Position numbers and translations under genes: made by a program. From QHXW01 sp963847515 (GTDB taxonomy: Bacteria; Acidobacteriota; Terriglobia; Bryobacterales; Bryobacteraceae): 64,000 nucleotides of DNA. Position 1 is the stretch's first letter; every line of letters begins with the position of its first letter. This document shows, piece after piece, positions 45,460 through 54,284 of the stretch. The notes beneath the pieces are model-generated. The model searched no databases, had not been told where the DNA came from, and saw only the letters and a list, made by a program, of their open reading frames with translations. Where the stretch lies: the NCBI GenBank assembly GCA_963847515.1, contig CAWKAA010000002.1:558001-622000 (forward strand), written 5' to 3'.

Positions 45460-46172
45460 GCCCCCTTCGTCGTTCTGGAAAACGCTTTCGAATTTTCCTC
45501 TGCCGGCTCAAAGAGCCGGCGGTCTACCCGGGCCAGCGCCAGCAGCGTGACGGACGCCGCGCCGCCGCGTTTCAGCGTGAGCGCGCACGCACTGGCAGTT
45601 GCCCCGGTGGTCATAACATCGTCGATCAGCAGGACCCGCCGACCCTGGATGGCTCGACGGCTTCTGAACCGAAAGGCGCCGGCTACATTTTCCCGGCGCT
45701 GCGCGTTGCTCAGGCCGGCTTGCGCAGATGTCGGTCGAATGCGGCGAACTGCGTTGGCCAATGGAATTCCGCAGCGTCGCGCGGTACGGCGCGCCAGTAA
45801 TTCGGCCTGATTGAATCCGCGCTGCCATTTGCGGCGCCAGTGCAAAGGCATCGGCACAACTACGTCGAACTTCTGGTCTCGCGGCAGCGCCGACGCGAGG
45901 TTGATCGCCAGCGCTCTGGCCAGTGGCTTCATGCGGCCGTACTTGAATAAGTGGATCAGCTCGCGCAGAGTCCCTTCGTAGGAGCCAAAACAGTAAGCCG
46001 CGTCAAAGCCTCGGGCGCCGGCACGACAGAGGCGGCAGCGCCCGCTCTCATCCAGCGGGAAGTGATTCTGAAACGGAGTCCGGCAAGTTACACAGAAATA
46101 TTCCGCCGCCATGGGCTTCGGCGACGTAAGGCAGCGTGGGCAGACGGGAACTCGCGTGAATTCCACTAGCAC
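45456..46172 (-). CDS. comF: ComF-family phosphoribosyltransferase, N-terminus probably longer
   Basis: At least 238 residues from GTG 46172. Zinc-ribbon Cys pairs (PVCPRCLTSP, FCVTC, CRLC) precede the phosphoribosyltransferase fold with VVVPMPLHWRRKWQRGFNQA, RENVAGAFRFR and the PRPP loop VLLIDDVMTTGATASACA. ComF takes part in natural transformation. The frame stays open upstream and encodes LRKVPYGFFALFFPDECRIC, which supplies the first CxxC of the double zinc ribbon. No ATG, GTG or TTG precedes it in frame, so either a rare start is used or the A8 run at 46200-46207 hides an indel. Partner HNH gene overlaps its 3' end. Confidence 0.88.
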   Translation of the reverse strand: MLVEFTRVPVCPRCLTSPKPMAAEYFCVTCRTPFQNHFPLDESGRCRLCRAGARGFDAAYCFGSYEGTLRELIHLFKYGRMKPLARALAINLASALPRDQKFDVVVPMPLHWRRKWQRGFNQAELLARRTARRCGIPLANAVRRIRPTSAQAGLSNAQRRENVAGAFRFRSRRAIQGRRVLLIDDVMTTGATASACALTLKRGGAASVTLLALARVDRRLFEPAEENSKAFSRTTKGA

Positions 46173-46239
46173 CGTCTTGCAAATGCGGCACTCATCGGGA
46201 AAAAAAAGCGCGAAGAAACCGTATGGAACCTTGCGAAGG

Positions 46240-46570
46240 ACAGAGGGGAGGGCGACCAGCGAACCTGAGACAAACCTGCTACTCGAGAAGACCCACCTCC
46301 GAGCTCGATTGCCGTCTCATCACTTTAGTTAACGCCCCAGAATCAGCGTCGAACAACGACACTACGTAACTCGATTCTAGGGAGTCAGAAAGAGCGTTGT
46401 CAACTAATACCGGAAAGCCGCGGGCTATGGTCCGGGCGTTGGCGGTTTCAGACGTGTCCACGGTTTCACACGCAGACGTCGCATACAATGAGGCGTGCGA
46501 ATTGCCGCTGCTCTCATTGTGCTGGCTTTGCTCGGGCTTTGGGCATTGGTGATCCGCCGCCGCTGAGAAT
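46240..46570. other. Intergenic between comF and ligA, mostly empty
   Basis: No convincing gene apart from a possible 23-residue peptide at 46495-46566. The middle (46320-46440) is featureless. It probably carries the comF promoter on the minus strand. Confidence 0.4.
46495..46566 (+). CDS. Possible tiny single-helix membrane peptide
   Basis: GTG 46495 opens 23 codons reading VRIAAALIVLALLGLWALVI then RRR and a stop. The product is a perfect hydrophobic helix with an inner-face RRR end. TACAAT (46484-46489) lies just before the start, so the mRNA would be leaderless. Chance is a real alternative; the ligA stop lies 5 bases away, convergent. Confidence 0.25.
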   Translation: MRIAAALIVLALLGLWALVIRRR

Positions 46571-48565
46571 TCAGGCGCCGAATTTTTCGAGCAGTTCGAG
46601 CAGCTTCCCTTCGTCGATCACTTCCACCCCGAGTTCGTGCGCTTTGTCCAGCTTCGAGCCTGCATCTTCGCCCGCTACCACGTAATTTGTGCGCTTGCTG
46701 ACGGCAGTGGCGACTTTGCCGCCCGAGGCCTCGATGCGCTGACGGACTTCCTCCCGGCTGATGCTGAGCGTTCCGGTGATGACGAAGGTAAGTCCAAACA
46801 AAGGACCGCCGTGCCTCCGCCGCGTCTTGTATTCGAATTGCAGGCCGGCGGATTTCAGGCGTTCCAAAAGGTCCTGGTTTCGCGGCTCCCGGAAATACTG
46901 GTAAATGCTCTCGGCAATCCGCGGGCCGACTTCCTCGGCGTCCTGCAGTTCGTCTACAGTCGCGGACGCAATCTTGTCCATTTCGCCGAATTGTTCGGCC
47001 AGAAACACCGCGGTCCGCTCGCCGACAAACCTCACGCCCAGCGCGTTGATCACACGCGGCAGCGGGTTCTGTTTGGACTTCTCGATGTTGCGAATGACGT
47101 TGGTGGCCGATTTTCTGCCCATGCGGTCGAGGCCGGCCAGCGTGTCCGCAGTGAGATCGTAGATATCCGCCACGCTCCTGACCATGCCGCGATCCACAAG
47201 CTGGTCCACCAGGACATCGCCCAAGCCATCGATATTCATGACGCCGCGCGATGCGAAATGCAGAATGGATTCTTTCAGCCGCGCGGGGCAACTGGCGTTA
47301 ATGCAGCGGCTGGCAGCCTCGCCTTCTTCGCGGACCACCTTGCCCCCGCACACCGGGCATTGCTTCGGCACACGGAAAGGGCGGCGGTACGAGCCCTGCG
47401 TATGCACGCGCACGACCTTCGGAATCACGTCGCCGGAGCGCTCGATCACCACTGAATCGCCTATCTGTAAGCCAAGGCGCGCGATCTCATCTTCGTTGTG
47501 AAGCGTGGCGCGCGCAACCGTGACGCCACCCACTTCGACCGGCGCCAGATGCGCCACCGGCGTCAGCGCTCCGGTGCGGCCTACCTGCACCTCGATGTTA
47601 TCGACCGTAGTGACCGCCTGCCGCGCGGCGTATTTGTAGGCGATAGCCCAGCGCGGCGCTTTCGACGTATAACCCAGCCGCTCCTGCTGCTCGACCGAGT
47701 CGAGTTTGACCACGACACCGTCGATTTCATAGGGCAGTTCGTCCCGCTTAGACTCCCACTCGCGGCAGAACGCCAATAGCTCGTCGATGTTCCGGCAAAT
47801 TCTGCGCTTGGGATTTACCTTGAAGCCCATCTTACTCAGGGCTTCCAGCGACTCCCAGTGGCTGGGGAAGCGCGGCCGCCCATCCACCAGCAGGTAATAG
47901 GAATAGTATTCGAGCCGACGGGACGCGGTGATGGAGGGATCGAGCACGCGAAGCGAGCCGGCGGCTGCGTTACGAGGGTTGGCGAAACGGGAAAGGCCCT
48001 GCTCTTCGCGGTCCGCATTCAGCTTTTCGAAGGCGTGCCGCAGCATTACGGTCTCACCGCGGACTTCAAACCGATCGACCTCCGACGATATCCGCAAGGG
48101 GAGGGAGCGAATGGTGCGGGCATTTTCGGTTACTTCTTCTCCCACTCGCCCATCGCCCCGCGTCACCGCCTGCGCTAACCGGCCATCCCGATAATGTGTG
48201 GCCATGGACAGCCCATCCAGCTTCAACTCTGCCACATAGCGATAGGGCTCACCCTCCAGAGCGTCGCGGACGCGTGCGTCGAAGGCTTGCAATTCCTGCT
48301 CGTTCAGGGCGTTGTCCAGGCTCAGCATGGGAGCGCTGTGCTCCACTTTGACGAATCCTTCGCGAGGTTTGCCTCCTACCCTGTGCGTGGGCGAATCGGG
48401 CGTGAGGAGGTCGGGATACTGCAATTCGAGATCCTTGAGACGGTTCATCAACGCGTCGTATTCGGCATCACTGATTTCCGGCTGATCGAGAACGTAATAG
48501 AGATATTCGTGCCGGCGCAGTGCTGTTCTCAGGTCTTCGGCCTCGTCAATGAGTTGAGCCTTCAT
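46571..48565 (-). CDS. ligA: NAD-dependent DNA ligase
   Basis: 664 residues, complete. The Ia domain with DQPEISDAEYDALMNRLKDL binds NAD. The adenylation domain has Lys115 in VAELKLDGLS, later RGEVMLR-like RGETVMLRHAFEKLN, FANPRNAAAGSLR and DGVVVKLDSVEQQERLGYTS. The OB fold follows with VGRTGALTPVAHLAPVEVGG, the C4 zinc finger with CPVCGGKV and CINASCPARLKES, helix-hairpin-helix repeats (MNIDGLGDVLVDQLVDRGMV) and a C-terminal BRCT domain (LTFVITGTLSISREEVRQRI). LigA joins Okazaki fragments and seals nicks in repair. All catalytic motifs are intact. A normally single-copy essential gene, so its intact frame argues that this part of the sequence is reliable. Confidence 0.97.
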   Translation of the reverse strand: MKAQLIDEAEDLRTALRRHEYLYYVLDQPEISDAEYDALMNRLKDLELQYPDLLTPDSPTHRVGGKPREGFVKVEHSAPMLSLDNALNEQELQAFDARVRDALEGEPYRYVAELKLDGLSMATHYRDGRLAQAVTRGDGRVGEEVTENARTIRSLPLRISSEVDRFEVRGETVMLRHAFEKLNADREEQGLSRFANPRNAAAGSLRVLDPSITASRRLEYYSYYLLVDGRPRFPSHWESLEALSKMGFKVNPKRRICRNIDELLAFCREWESKRDELPYEIDGVVVKLDSVEQQERLGYTSKAPRWAIAYKYAARQAVTTVDNIEVQVGRTGALTPVAHLAPVEVGGVTVARATLHNEDEIARLGLQIGDSVVIERSGDVIPKVVRVHTQGSYRRPFRVPKQCPVCGGKVVREEGEAASRCINASCPARLKESILHFASRGVMNIDGLGDVLVDQLVDRGMVRSVADIYDLTADTLAGLDRMGRKSATNVIRNIEKSKQNPLPRVINALGVRFVGERTAVFLAEQFGEMDKIASATVDELQDAEEVGPRIAESIYQYFREPRNQDLLERLKSAGLQFEYKTRRRHGGPLFGLTFVITGTLSISREEVRQRIEASGGKVATAVSKRTNYVVAGEDAGSKLDKAHELGVEVIDEGKLLELLEKFGA

Positions 48566-48657
48566 CCGATTCCATTATAATAATCTCAGCTAAGATACAC
48601 GCTAGGCCCTGAGACCGGGGCGCAACGGACTAGCTTATCCCATCTCCTTCGACAACT

Positions 48658-49557
48658 TTGATCTACAATCCCGCTGCGGGCCGCCTGCGCGGCGCGGGAC
48701 ATCAGCGGCTCGAGCGGGCGGTAAAGGCCCTCAGGGACGCCGGTTATACCCTTTCGATGGCACCCACGACCGGACCGGGTACCGCGGGAGATATTGCCTG
48801 CCAAGCGATTCGCGAGGGTAGCGAGATGATTTTGGCCGCTGGAGGCGACGGAACCCTCAATGAAGTCATACAAGGCATGGCCCATTCGACGGTTCCTTTG
48901 GGGATTCTTCCGGCCGGCACAGCCAATGTCCTAGCCACCGAAATCGGTGTAGGAAATGATTTGGGACGGGCCGTCAAAATAATTCCGAAGTTTGTGACCC
49001 GGCGCATCGCGCTGGGCCGCCTCGACTGCGGCGAGGGGCAGCGCTACTTCCTTTCCATGGCCGGCGCCGGTTTCGACGCCCAGATTGTCTACGATCTGGC
49101 CTCTGGCCTGAAGGAGCGGCTGGGAAAAGCTGCTTACTGGGTGGCCGGTTTCGCTCATGCGCTGAAACGATTCCCTGAGTTTGCAATCGAGATCGACGGC
49201 ACGGCGCGCGCAAGCGGTTCGTTTGCTCTGGCCAGCCGGGTTCGCAATTACGGCGGAGATTTCGAGATTGCGCGCCATGCCAGACTGGCCGGAGATTGCT
49301 TCGAGGTGGTTCTGTTTCGAGGACGGAACGCCCTTCCGTATTTCAAATACCTGTGCGGCATGATCGCGGGGCGGCTTGAGGGGATGGGCGGCGTTTCCTT
49401 TCAAGCGGGCCAGGAGGTGCGTGTTTTCGACCCGGCCGGACGGTGCATCCACATTCAGGTGGATGGCGAATATGCCGGGCGGCTTCCGGCCTCGATTGTA
49501 ATAGTGCCGAACGCGCTTACGCTGCTGGTTCCGCCAGACTACGGAAGCGCCGAATAA
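48658..49557 (+). CDS. Diacylglycerol kinase-family lipid kinase (YegS/DagK-like)
   Basis: 299 residues. An in-frame TAG upstream leaves TTG 48658 as the only likely start, giving LIYNPAAGRLRGAGHQRLER, the normal opening of this family minus a few residues. The ATP site has ILAAGGDGTLNEVIQGMA (GGDGT motif) and PLGILPAGTANVLATEI. RYFLSMAGAGFDAQIV and the C-terminal beta-sandwich with VDGEYAG and PASIVIVPNAL complete the fold. Such kinases phosphorylate diacylglycerol or related lipids at the membrane. The gene starts 93 bases from the divergent ligA start, in a gap that should carry both promoters. Confidence 0.88.
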   Translation: MIYNPAAGRLRGAGHQRLERAVKALRDAGYTLSMAPTTGPGTAGDIACQAIREGSEMILAAGGDGTLNEVIQGMAHSTVPLGILPAGTANVLATEIGVGNDLGRAVKIIPKFVTRRIALGRLDCGEGQRYFLSMAGAGFDAQIVYDLASGLKERLGKAAYWVAGFAHALKRFPEFAIEIDGTARASGSFALASRVRNYGGDFEIARHARLAGDCFEVVLFRGRNALPYFKYLCGMIAGRLEGMGGVSFQAGQEVRVFDPAGRCIHIQVDGEYAGRLPASIVIVPNALTLLVPPDYGSAE

Positions 49558-49610
49558 TCGTTCCGAGATTCGCTCCTCCATAAGGTAGGATGAGGTCTGG
49601 GTATCCCCTG

Positions 49611-50081
49611 ATGATCTATTCTCGTTCTTCCGAGTACGCGATTCGTGCTTTCGTTCACCTGGCGCAGGTCCCCGAAGGAAAGTACGCGATGGTGAAGCAG
49701 ATCGCCGCCGAAGAAGAGATTCCCTCGCATTTCCTGGCGAAGATTCTGCAGCAACTGGCTCGCAAAGGCCTGTTGCGGTCGAGTAAAGGCCCGACGGGCG
49801 GGTTCTCGCTGCGCGTTTCCGCCGACGAGGTCCGGTTAGTGGATATCGTCGAGGCTCTCGACGGTTTAGGGGAATATCAGAAATGCGCCAGCGGTCTCGC
49901 CGAATGCACCGATGACATGCCGTGTGCGCTTCACGACTCCTGGAAAGTGCTCCGTTCGCGTATTATGGATTATCTGGGGCGTAATACGATCGCGGATCTG
50001 GCGAAGACGCTCGATCAGAAGCGGCGTTTGCTCGATAAGCAACGCCGGACGAAACGCGGCGGACTCAAGAAATCAAACTGA
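49611..50081 (+). CDS. Rrf2-family regulator with putative Fe-S cluster Cys
   Basis: 156 residues from ATG 49611, giving the typical MIYSRSSEYAIRAFVHLAQV. ATG 49590 has the better ribosome site (AAGGTAGG) and would add seven residues. The winged helix includes IPSHFLAKILQQLARKGLLR and SSKGPTGGFSL. Three Cys in KCASGLAECTDDMPCALH (spacing C-x7-C-x5-C) agree with the cluster loop of IscR/NsrR-like members, which sense iron-sulfur status, nitric oxide or redox state. The C-terminus is a basic tail (KQRRTKRGGLKK). The clpP gene starts 33 bases after its stop, so the two are probably co-transcribed. Confidence 0.88.
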   Translation: MIYSRSSEYAIRAFVHLAQVPEGKYAMVKQIAAEEEIPSHFLAKILQQLARKGLLRSSKGPTGGFSLRVSADEVRLVDIVEALDGLGEYQKCASGLAECTDDMPCALHDSWKVLRSRIMDYLGRNTIADLAKTLDQKRRLLDKQRRTKRGGLKKSN

Positions 50082-50114
50082 ACCTGCTAAAGAAAGCTGA
50101 AGGAGAGGAATCCG

Positions 50115-50735
50115 ATGGTTAATTCTGTTCTGGTCCCGATGGTAGTCGAGCAGACCTCGAGGGGGGAACGCGCGTACGACATCTACTCGCGTCTGCTGAA
50201 AGAGAACATCATCTTCCTGGGCACGCCGATCGATGACGCGGTTTCGAACCTGATCATCGCGCAGCTGCTATTTCTGGAGGCGGAGGACCCGGAGCGGGAT
50301 ATCTCGATCTATATCAATTCGCCGGGTGGGTCCATTACGGCGGGACTTGCGATTCTGGATACCATGAGCTTCGTACGGCCCGACATCGTAACATTCTGCG
50401 TGGGCCAGGCGGCATCTATGGCCGCGGTTCTGCTGGCGGCGGGATCCAAGGGCAAGCGGTTCAGCCTTCCCAATTCCCGCATCATGATTCATCAGCCTTC
50501 CATGCAAGGGCTGGCCGGGCAGGCTGCGGACATCGACATCTATGCCAAAGAGATTCTGCGGATGCGGGAAACGCTGAATAAGATTTTGGCGGATTATACC
50601 GGGCAGCCGATAGACCGCATCTCCCGCGATGTGGATCGCGATTACATCATGAGCCCGGACCAGGGTGTGGAGTACGGCATGATCGATAAGGTAGTCACCA
50701 GCCGCGATCTCACCCCGGTGCCGCTCTCCAAATAG
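50115..50735 (+). CDS. clpP: ATP-dependent Clp protease proteolytic subunit
   Basis: 206 residues with a good ribosome site (GGAGAGGA, 50101-50108). The catalytic triad is Ser101 in VGQAASMAAVLLAAG, His126 in SRIMIHQPSM and Asp176 in DVDRDYIMSP. Standard ClpP marks IIFLGTPIDDAVSNLIIAQL, DISIYINSPGGSITAGLAIL and VEYGMIDKVV are all there, and the length is typical. ClpP forms a 14-mer chamber that degrades proteins delivered by ClpX or ClpA. Neither ATPase nor trigger factor is next to it, although clpX usually follows clpP; instead an Rrf2 regulator precedes it. It may be an extra ClpP copy. Confidence 0.96.
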   Translation: MVNSVLVPMVVEQTSRGERAYDIYSRLLKENIIFLGTPIDDAVSNLIIAQLLFLEAEDPERDISIYINSPGGSITAGLAILDTMSFVRPDIVTFCVGQAASMAAVLLAAGSKGKRFSLPNSRIMIHQPSMQGLAGQAADIDIYAKEILRMRETLNKILADYTGQPIDRISRDVDRDYIMSPDQGVEYGMIDKVVTSRDLTPVPLSK

Positions 50736-50750
50736 GCCCAACCCGGCCGC

Positions 50751-51515
50751 ATGCGACTGGCGAATAAGATTGCCATTATTACCGGCGCCGGCGCAGGCAT
50801 CGGCCAGGCCATCGCGCTTCGGTTTGCTGCAGAAGGTGCGCGTTTGGTGCTCAACGATATTCATGCGGCCTCGGGCGAGGCGACTCTCAAGAAGGTCCAG
50901 GACGCAGGCGCGCAGGCAGTGCTGGCGGTGGCCGACATCTCGCAGGAACAAGGCGCCCGCAAAATCTCTGATACGGCGGCCGGAAATTTCGGCGGCATTG
51001 ACGTTCTGGTAAACAACGCCGCCGACTTCACGCAAAAAAGTGTTGAACAGGCTGAAATCTCCGACTGGCAAAAGGTGCTGGGCGTGAACGTCATCGGCAC
51101 GGCGCTGGTCTCCAAACACGTCATTCCTCACATGAAGGCGCGGGGCGGAGGTGCCATTGTCAATATCGCGTCCATGAGCGGAGTGATTGCGCAGCCTGAT
51201 TTCGCTACCTACAACGCCAGCAAGGGCGCCGTCCTCACTCTGACCAAGTGCATGGCGCTCGACCTGGCTCCTTACAAAATCAGGGTCAACAGCGTCTGCC
51301 CCGGCTGCATTGTGACCAGCGCATCATACCGGGAGATCGAGCGCATGGGACTGACGTTCGAGAAATGGCGCGATCAAGTCGCACCCTTGCATATGCTCAA
51401 CCGTTTGGGTGAACCGCGCGAAGTGGCCGACGCCGCGCTGTTCCTGGCCTCGGACGAAGCGAGTTTCATCACCAGCGCTAATTTGATGGTGGACGGCGGA
51501 TATACAGGGCGATAG
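50751..51515 (+). CDS. SDR-family oxidoreductase
   Basis: 254 residues of the classical short-chain dehydrogenase type, 15 bases after clpP. The nucleotide motif is KIAIITGAGAGIGQAIALRF with TGxxxGIG, followed by Asp at the end of strand 2 (VLNDIHA), suggesting NAD over NADP. NNAAD, then Ser in IVNIASMSGVIAQPDFATYN and Tyr/Lys in YNASKGAVLTLTK form the active site. VCPGCIVTS and FITSANLMVDGGYTG are the usual C-terminal elements. Substrate cannot be told from sequence. It could be read through from the clpP promoter. Cytosolic. Confidence 0.93.
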   Translation: MRLANKIAIITGAGAGIGQAIALRFAAEGARLVLNDIHAASGEATLKKVQDAGAQAVLAVADISQEQGARKISDTAAGNFGGIDVLVNNAADFTQKSVEQAEISDWQKVLGVNVIGTALVSKHVIPHMKARGGGAIVNIASMSGVIAQPDFATYNASKGAVLTLTKCMALDLAPYKIRVNSVCPGCIVTSASYREIERMGLTFEKWRDQVAPLHMLNRLGEPREVADAALFLASDEASFITSANLMVDGGYTGR

Positions 51516-51630
51516 GGGGACGGAGACCTCAAAGCCCGATTTCCTCGCTGCTGAAGAAAGGGAATTGAGGTCTCCCTCCTCATTGCGTCGTGCTAGTTGC
51601 CTGTCGCGGTGAGTTCGTTAGCAGAACGCA

Positions 51631-51696
51631 ACCGCTCCCTTTGGTCACGGCTCAGTTTCAGACAGGCTTTGCTGAGCCGCGACCGGAGGAAGCGGT
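51631..51696. repeat. REP-like hairpin, two arms
   Basis: The 25-base arm 51631-51655 (begins ACCGCTCCCTTTGGTCACGG) is the reverse complement of 51672-51696 at 21 of 25 positions, with a 16-base loop. Related single arms occur at 25302-25326 and 39968-39993. It lies in the 226-base gap between convergent SDR and GNAT genes, a common site for REP/BIME elements. No REP-associated transposase is in the window. Confidence 0.65.
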
Positions 51697-51741
51697 ACTA
51701 ACGCTCTGGCTGCGACGGGCCACTAGTTTGCGGGCGGCGCG

Positions 51742-52731
51742 TCACCCCCGCGTGAAACCTTCCCACACGTAGGCGCAGAAGGTCCGGACGGTATGGAAAC
51801 CCATGCGCTCGTAAAGGGTGACGGCTTCACGGTTGGCGGTGGTCACGGTGAGGCTCACTTTTTTGCATCCATGATCGCGCAGCGCCATCAGCGAGCGGCT
51901 CAGCAACTCATAGCCCACTCCGGTGCCGCGCACTTCCGGCGCGACGCAGATCTGCGTGATGTGGCCGGCTTCCGGGGCGACGATACTGGTAAGCGACAGT
52001 CCGGACATCCATCCGCGCGCGAGATCGAAGGCCACATACGAAGCAGGGCGGAAGAAGCTGCCGCAGCCGGGATACTGCACGATGTTGTAGAGAAACCGCC
52101 GGGCGCCGGCGACGGAGCGGTACTGGTCATTGATGCGGCTGTCGATGTGGCTGGAGTAGGCCGAAGCAATCAGGTGCGCGGCGGTGTCGTGGTGATGATC
52201 CGACCACTTCTCGATGTGCACGCGGCGGCGTGCGGGCTTATTGGGTAACGGCTGCGCCGCGCCCAAATCGAGTAGCATGAAATTCCGCTGGTAGGTAGAC
52301 AGGAACTGGGCGCCGGGCAGCGGACGGTCCGGGTCGGGGCTGATCATCATGAGTTGGGCCTCGATCCGGTTGACTTGCGATCCGGTCACGAGGCCTTCGA
52401 GTGCCCCGTACAATAACTGGTTTTCGCTTTCTGCGCTGCGGTGCTCCGGAACCACGTAGAGGTCGCCAATCAGGCCTTTATGCTCCTCGATCACGAAATA
52501 GGAATATCCGATCGCCTGTTTCTCGTCGATGAGCGCGCAACCGCTAAGCGCCCGTAGATCGAGAAAGCGGCGGACCAGTTCAGCCGATTTCTTGAAATCC
52601 CAGTCGAGCAGCTTGTCCCATTCGCGCGTTTCCTCTTCCAGAAGATTTTCGAGGTGGATGGAAGAGAGCTTTCGCAGATCGACGAGTTCGCGAGAGCGGA
52701 CGCCGGGAACCGGCTCCAGCCGTGCGGCCAT
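51742..52731 (-). CDS. GNAT acetyltransferase, probably two GNAT units
   Basis: 329 residues. The C-terminal unit is a clear GNAT domain: ITQICVAPEVRGTGVGYELL with the acetyl-CoA loop RGTGVG, and KKVSLTVTTANREAVTLYER with GFHTV. The N-terminal half (residues 40-150) has a similar fold pattern (GYSYFVIEEHKGLIGDLYVV, PEHRSAESENQLL), but lacks the pyrophosphate loop, so it is likely a degenerate unit that shapes the acceptor site. Acceptor unknown. It converges on the SDR gene across the REP-like hairpin. Confidence 0.8.
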   Translation of the reverse strand: MAARLEPVPGVRSRELVDLRKLSSIHLENLLEEETREWDKLLDWDFKKSAELVRRFLDLRALSGCALIDEKQAIGYSYFVIEEHKGLIGDLYVVPEHRSAESENQLLYGALEGLVTGSQVNRIEAQLMMISPDPDRPLPGAQFLSTYQRNFMLLDLGAAQPLPNKPARRRVHIEKWSDHHHDTAAHLIASAYSSHIDSRINDQYRSVAGARRFLYNIVQYPGCGSFFRPASYVAFDLARGWMSGLSLTSIVAPEAGHITQICVAPEVRGTGVGYELLSRSLMALRDHGCKKVSLTVTTANREAVTLYERMGFHTVRTFCAYVWEGFTRG

Positions 52732-52823
52732 GTATCGAAATTATAGCGTGAGTGCGAACTCGATCACCGCCGGTCATGTGTTCTTTCGGTGTAAGTGATA
52801 TGTTTTACGCAGGAGTTTAACCT

Positions 52824-54178
52824 GTGCGGGTATTTTTCTTACTGGCAGCTCTGTCATTTGCTTCTGCTCCATCGTTCGCTGTCGCGCTTCGGGCTGGAAC
52901 CGCGAAGACGGATATCACGCCATCAGGTAGCGTGCCCCTGTGGGGCTTCGAAGACCGCCTGAAGCCTGCCACCGGCATGCTCGATCCGCTGATGGCGCGG
53001 GTGCTGGTGCTCGAAGCCGGTGACAAGCGGCTGGCTCTGGTCACGCTCGATCTGGGCCGATGCTTCGGGCCGGCGGCGGTCGATCAGATTCGCCAGTCGG
53101 CAAGAAAATCGAGCGGAATTTCCTGCCTGCTGATGACCGCCTCCCACACCCACGGCGCGCCCGTGATTCAGGACCAATATAAGGACGGGCCGCCGGCCTG
53201 GGAACGCACGGCATTGGAAAAAATCGAGCGCGCCATTCAGGAAGCTACCAATGGTCTGGCTGAGGCGCGGATCGGCATCGGAACCTGGGAAACTTATATT
53301 GGCCACAACCGGCTGCGGGTGAACGCGGATGGTTCGGTGAGCTGGTTCGAGCGCAATCTGACGCGCGTTCCGACCGCGCCCGTCGATCCGGCGGTTTCTG
53401 TGATCCGTATCGACAGAGCGGATGGGTCGGCGATGGCGGTTATCACTCACTACTCCTGTCATCCCGTAGTGTTCGGCTCCGACAACCTGCAATACACCGC
53501 AGATTTTCCGGGTGTGATGAACCGAATAGTGGAAGAGAAGTTAGGAAGCCGTACCGTTAGTTTCTTTCTGCAGGGCGCCCCCGGCGACATCAACCCGTAC
53601 TACGCGGTCACACCGATTCAGGAAGATGCGGTGAAGGCGCGCGATTGGACAGGTGAGAGGCTAGGCGCGGAAGCAGCGCGAGTCGCCGCGGAGATTCACG
53701 CGCAACCTGTCGCGGACCCGAGTATCCAATTCAGCGAAGAGATGATACCGGTGAAGCTGCGATGGAACGAGGATAAGTTTCGGCGAGCGCTGGTGAAATT
53801 TCTTGGGCCCAACGTGACCGAAGAATACGGACCCATCAAATCCGAGTTCCAGGTACCGGTGGCTACAGTGCTGATCAACCATCAGATTGCGATCATGACC
53901 GTGCCCGGCGAGCCCTTTGTCGATTTTCAAAGGAACTGGCGCGACCGCTGCCCGGTGCCCGCGGCATTCCTGCTGGGCTACACCAATGGTTACTACGGAT
54001 ACTTTCCGACCGTTCGAGCGGCGGCCGCTGGCGGCTACGGCGCGGCGAGCGCGGCCACGTGGGTTGAGCCCGGGGCTGGCGAGCGCATTGTAGATCGCGC
54101 GGGTAGTGAAGACGCTCGAAATGCTTCGAACGTCTGACGGACATGCCGGACGACCTGAAGGGCGATGTCTATAAGTGA
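52824..54178 (+). CDS. Exported neutral/alkaline ceramidase-like protein, frame broken near the end
   Basis: A signal peptide (VFFLLAALSFASAPSFA) precedes the neutral ceramidase N-terminal fold: LRAGTAKTDITPSGSVPLWG, LALVTLDLGRCFGPAAVDQI, LLMTASHTHGAPVIQDQY with zinc-binding His, VITHYSCHPVVFGSDNLQYT, QGAPGDINPYYAVTP and VPGEPFVDFQ. The uninterrupted frame ends at 54137 (436 residues), but skipping one G near 54103 gives VVKTLEMLRT, and one more base near 54132 gives LTDMPDDLKGDVYK with a stop at 54178, a natural ending. Many bacteria use this domain without the lipid-specific C-terminal domain, so substrate is open. A phospholipase-C-like gene follows. Confidence 0.8.
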
Positions 54179-54194
54179 GCCGCGACTTCTGCTC

Positions 54195-54203
54195 TGTTAT
54201 ACT
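54195..54203 (+). promoter_or_regulatory. Extended -10 element before the phospholipase-like gene
   Basis: TGTTATACT holds a TG dinucleotide at 54195-54196 and TATACT at 54198-54203, an extended -10. No good -35 is seen. The start codon is at 54285. Confidence 0.35.
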
Positions 54204-54284
54204 GATTTTGCCCCTTTTGGCTAACGCACCAGGGCGTATTTCACATGCCGAAGCTCAGCTACTCTCCCTTCGGTTCAAGCCCTC

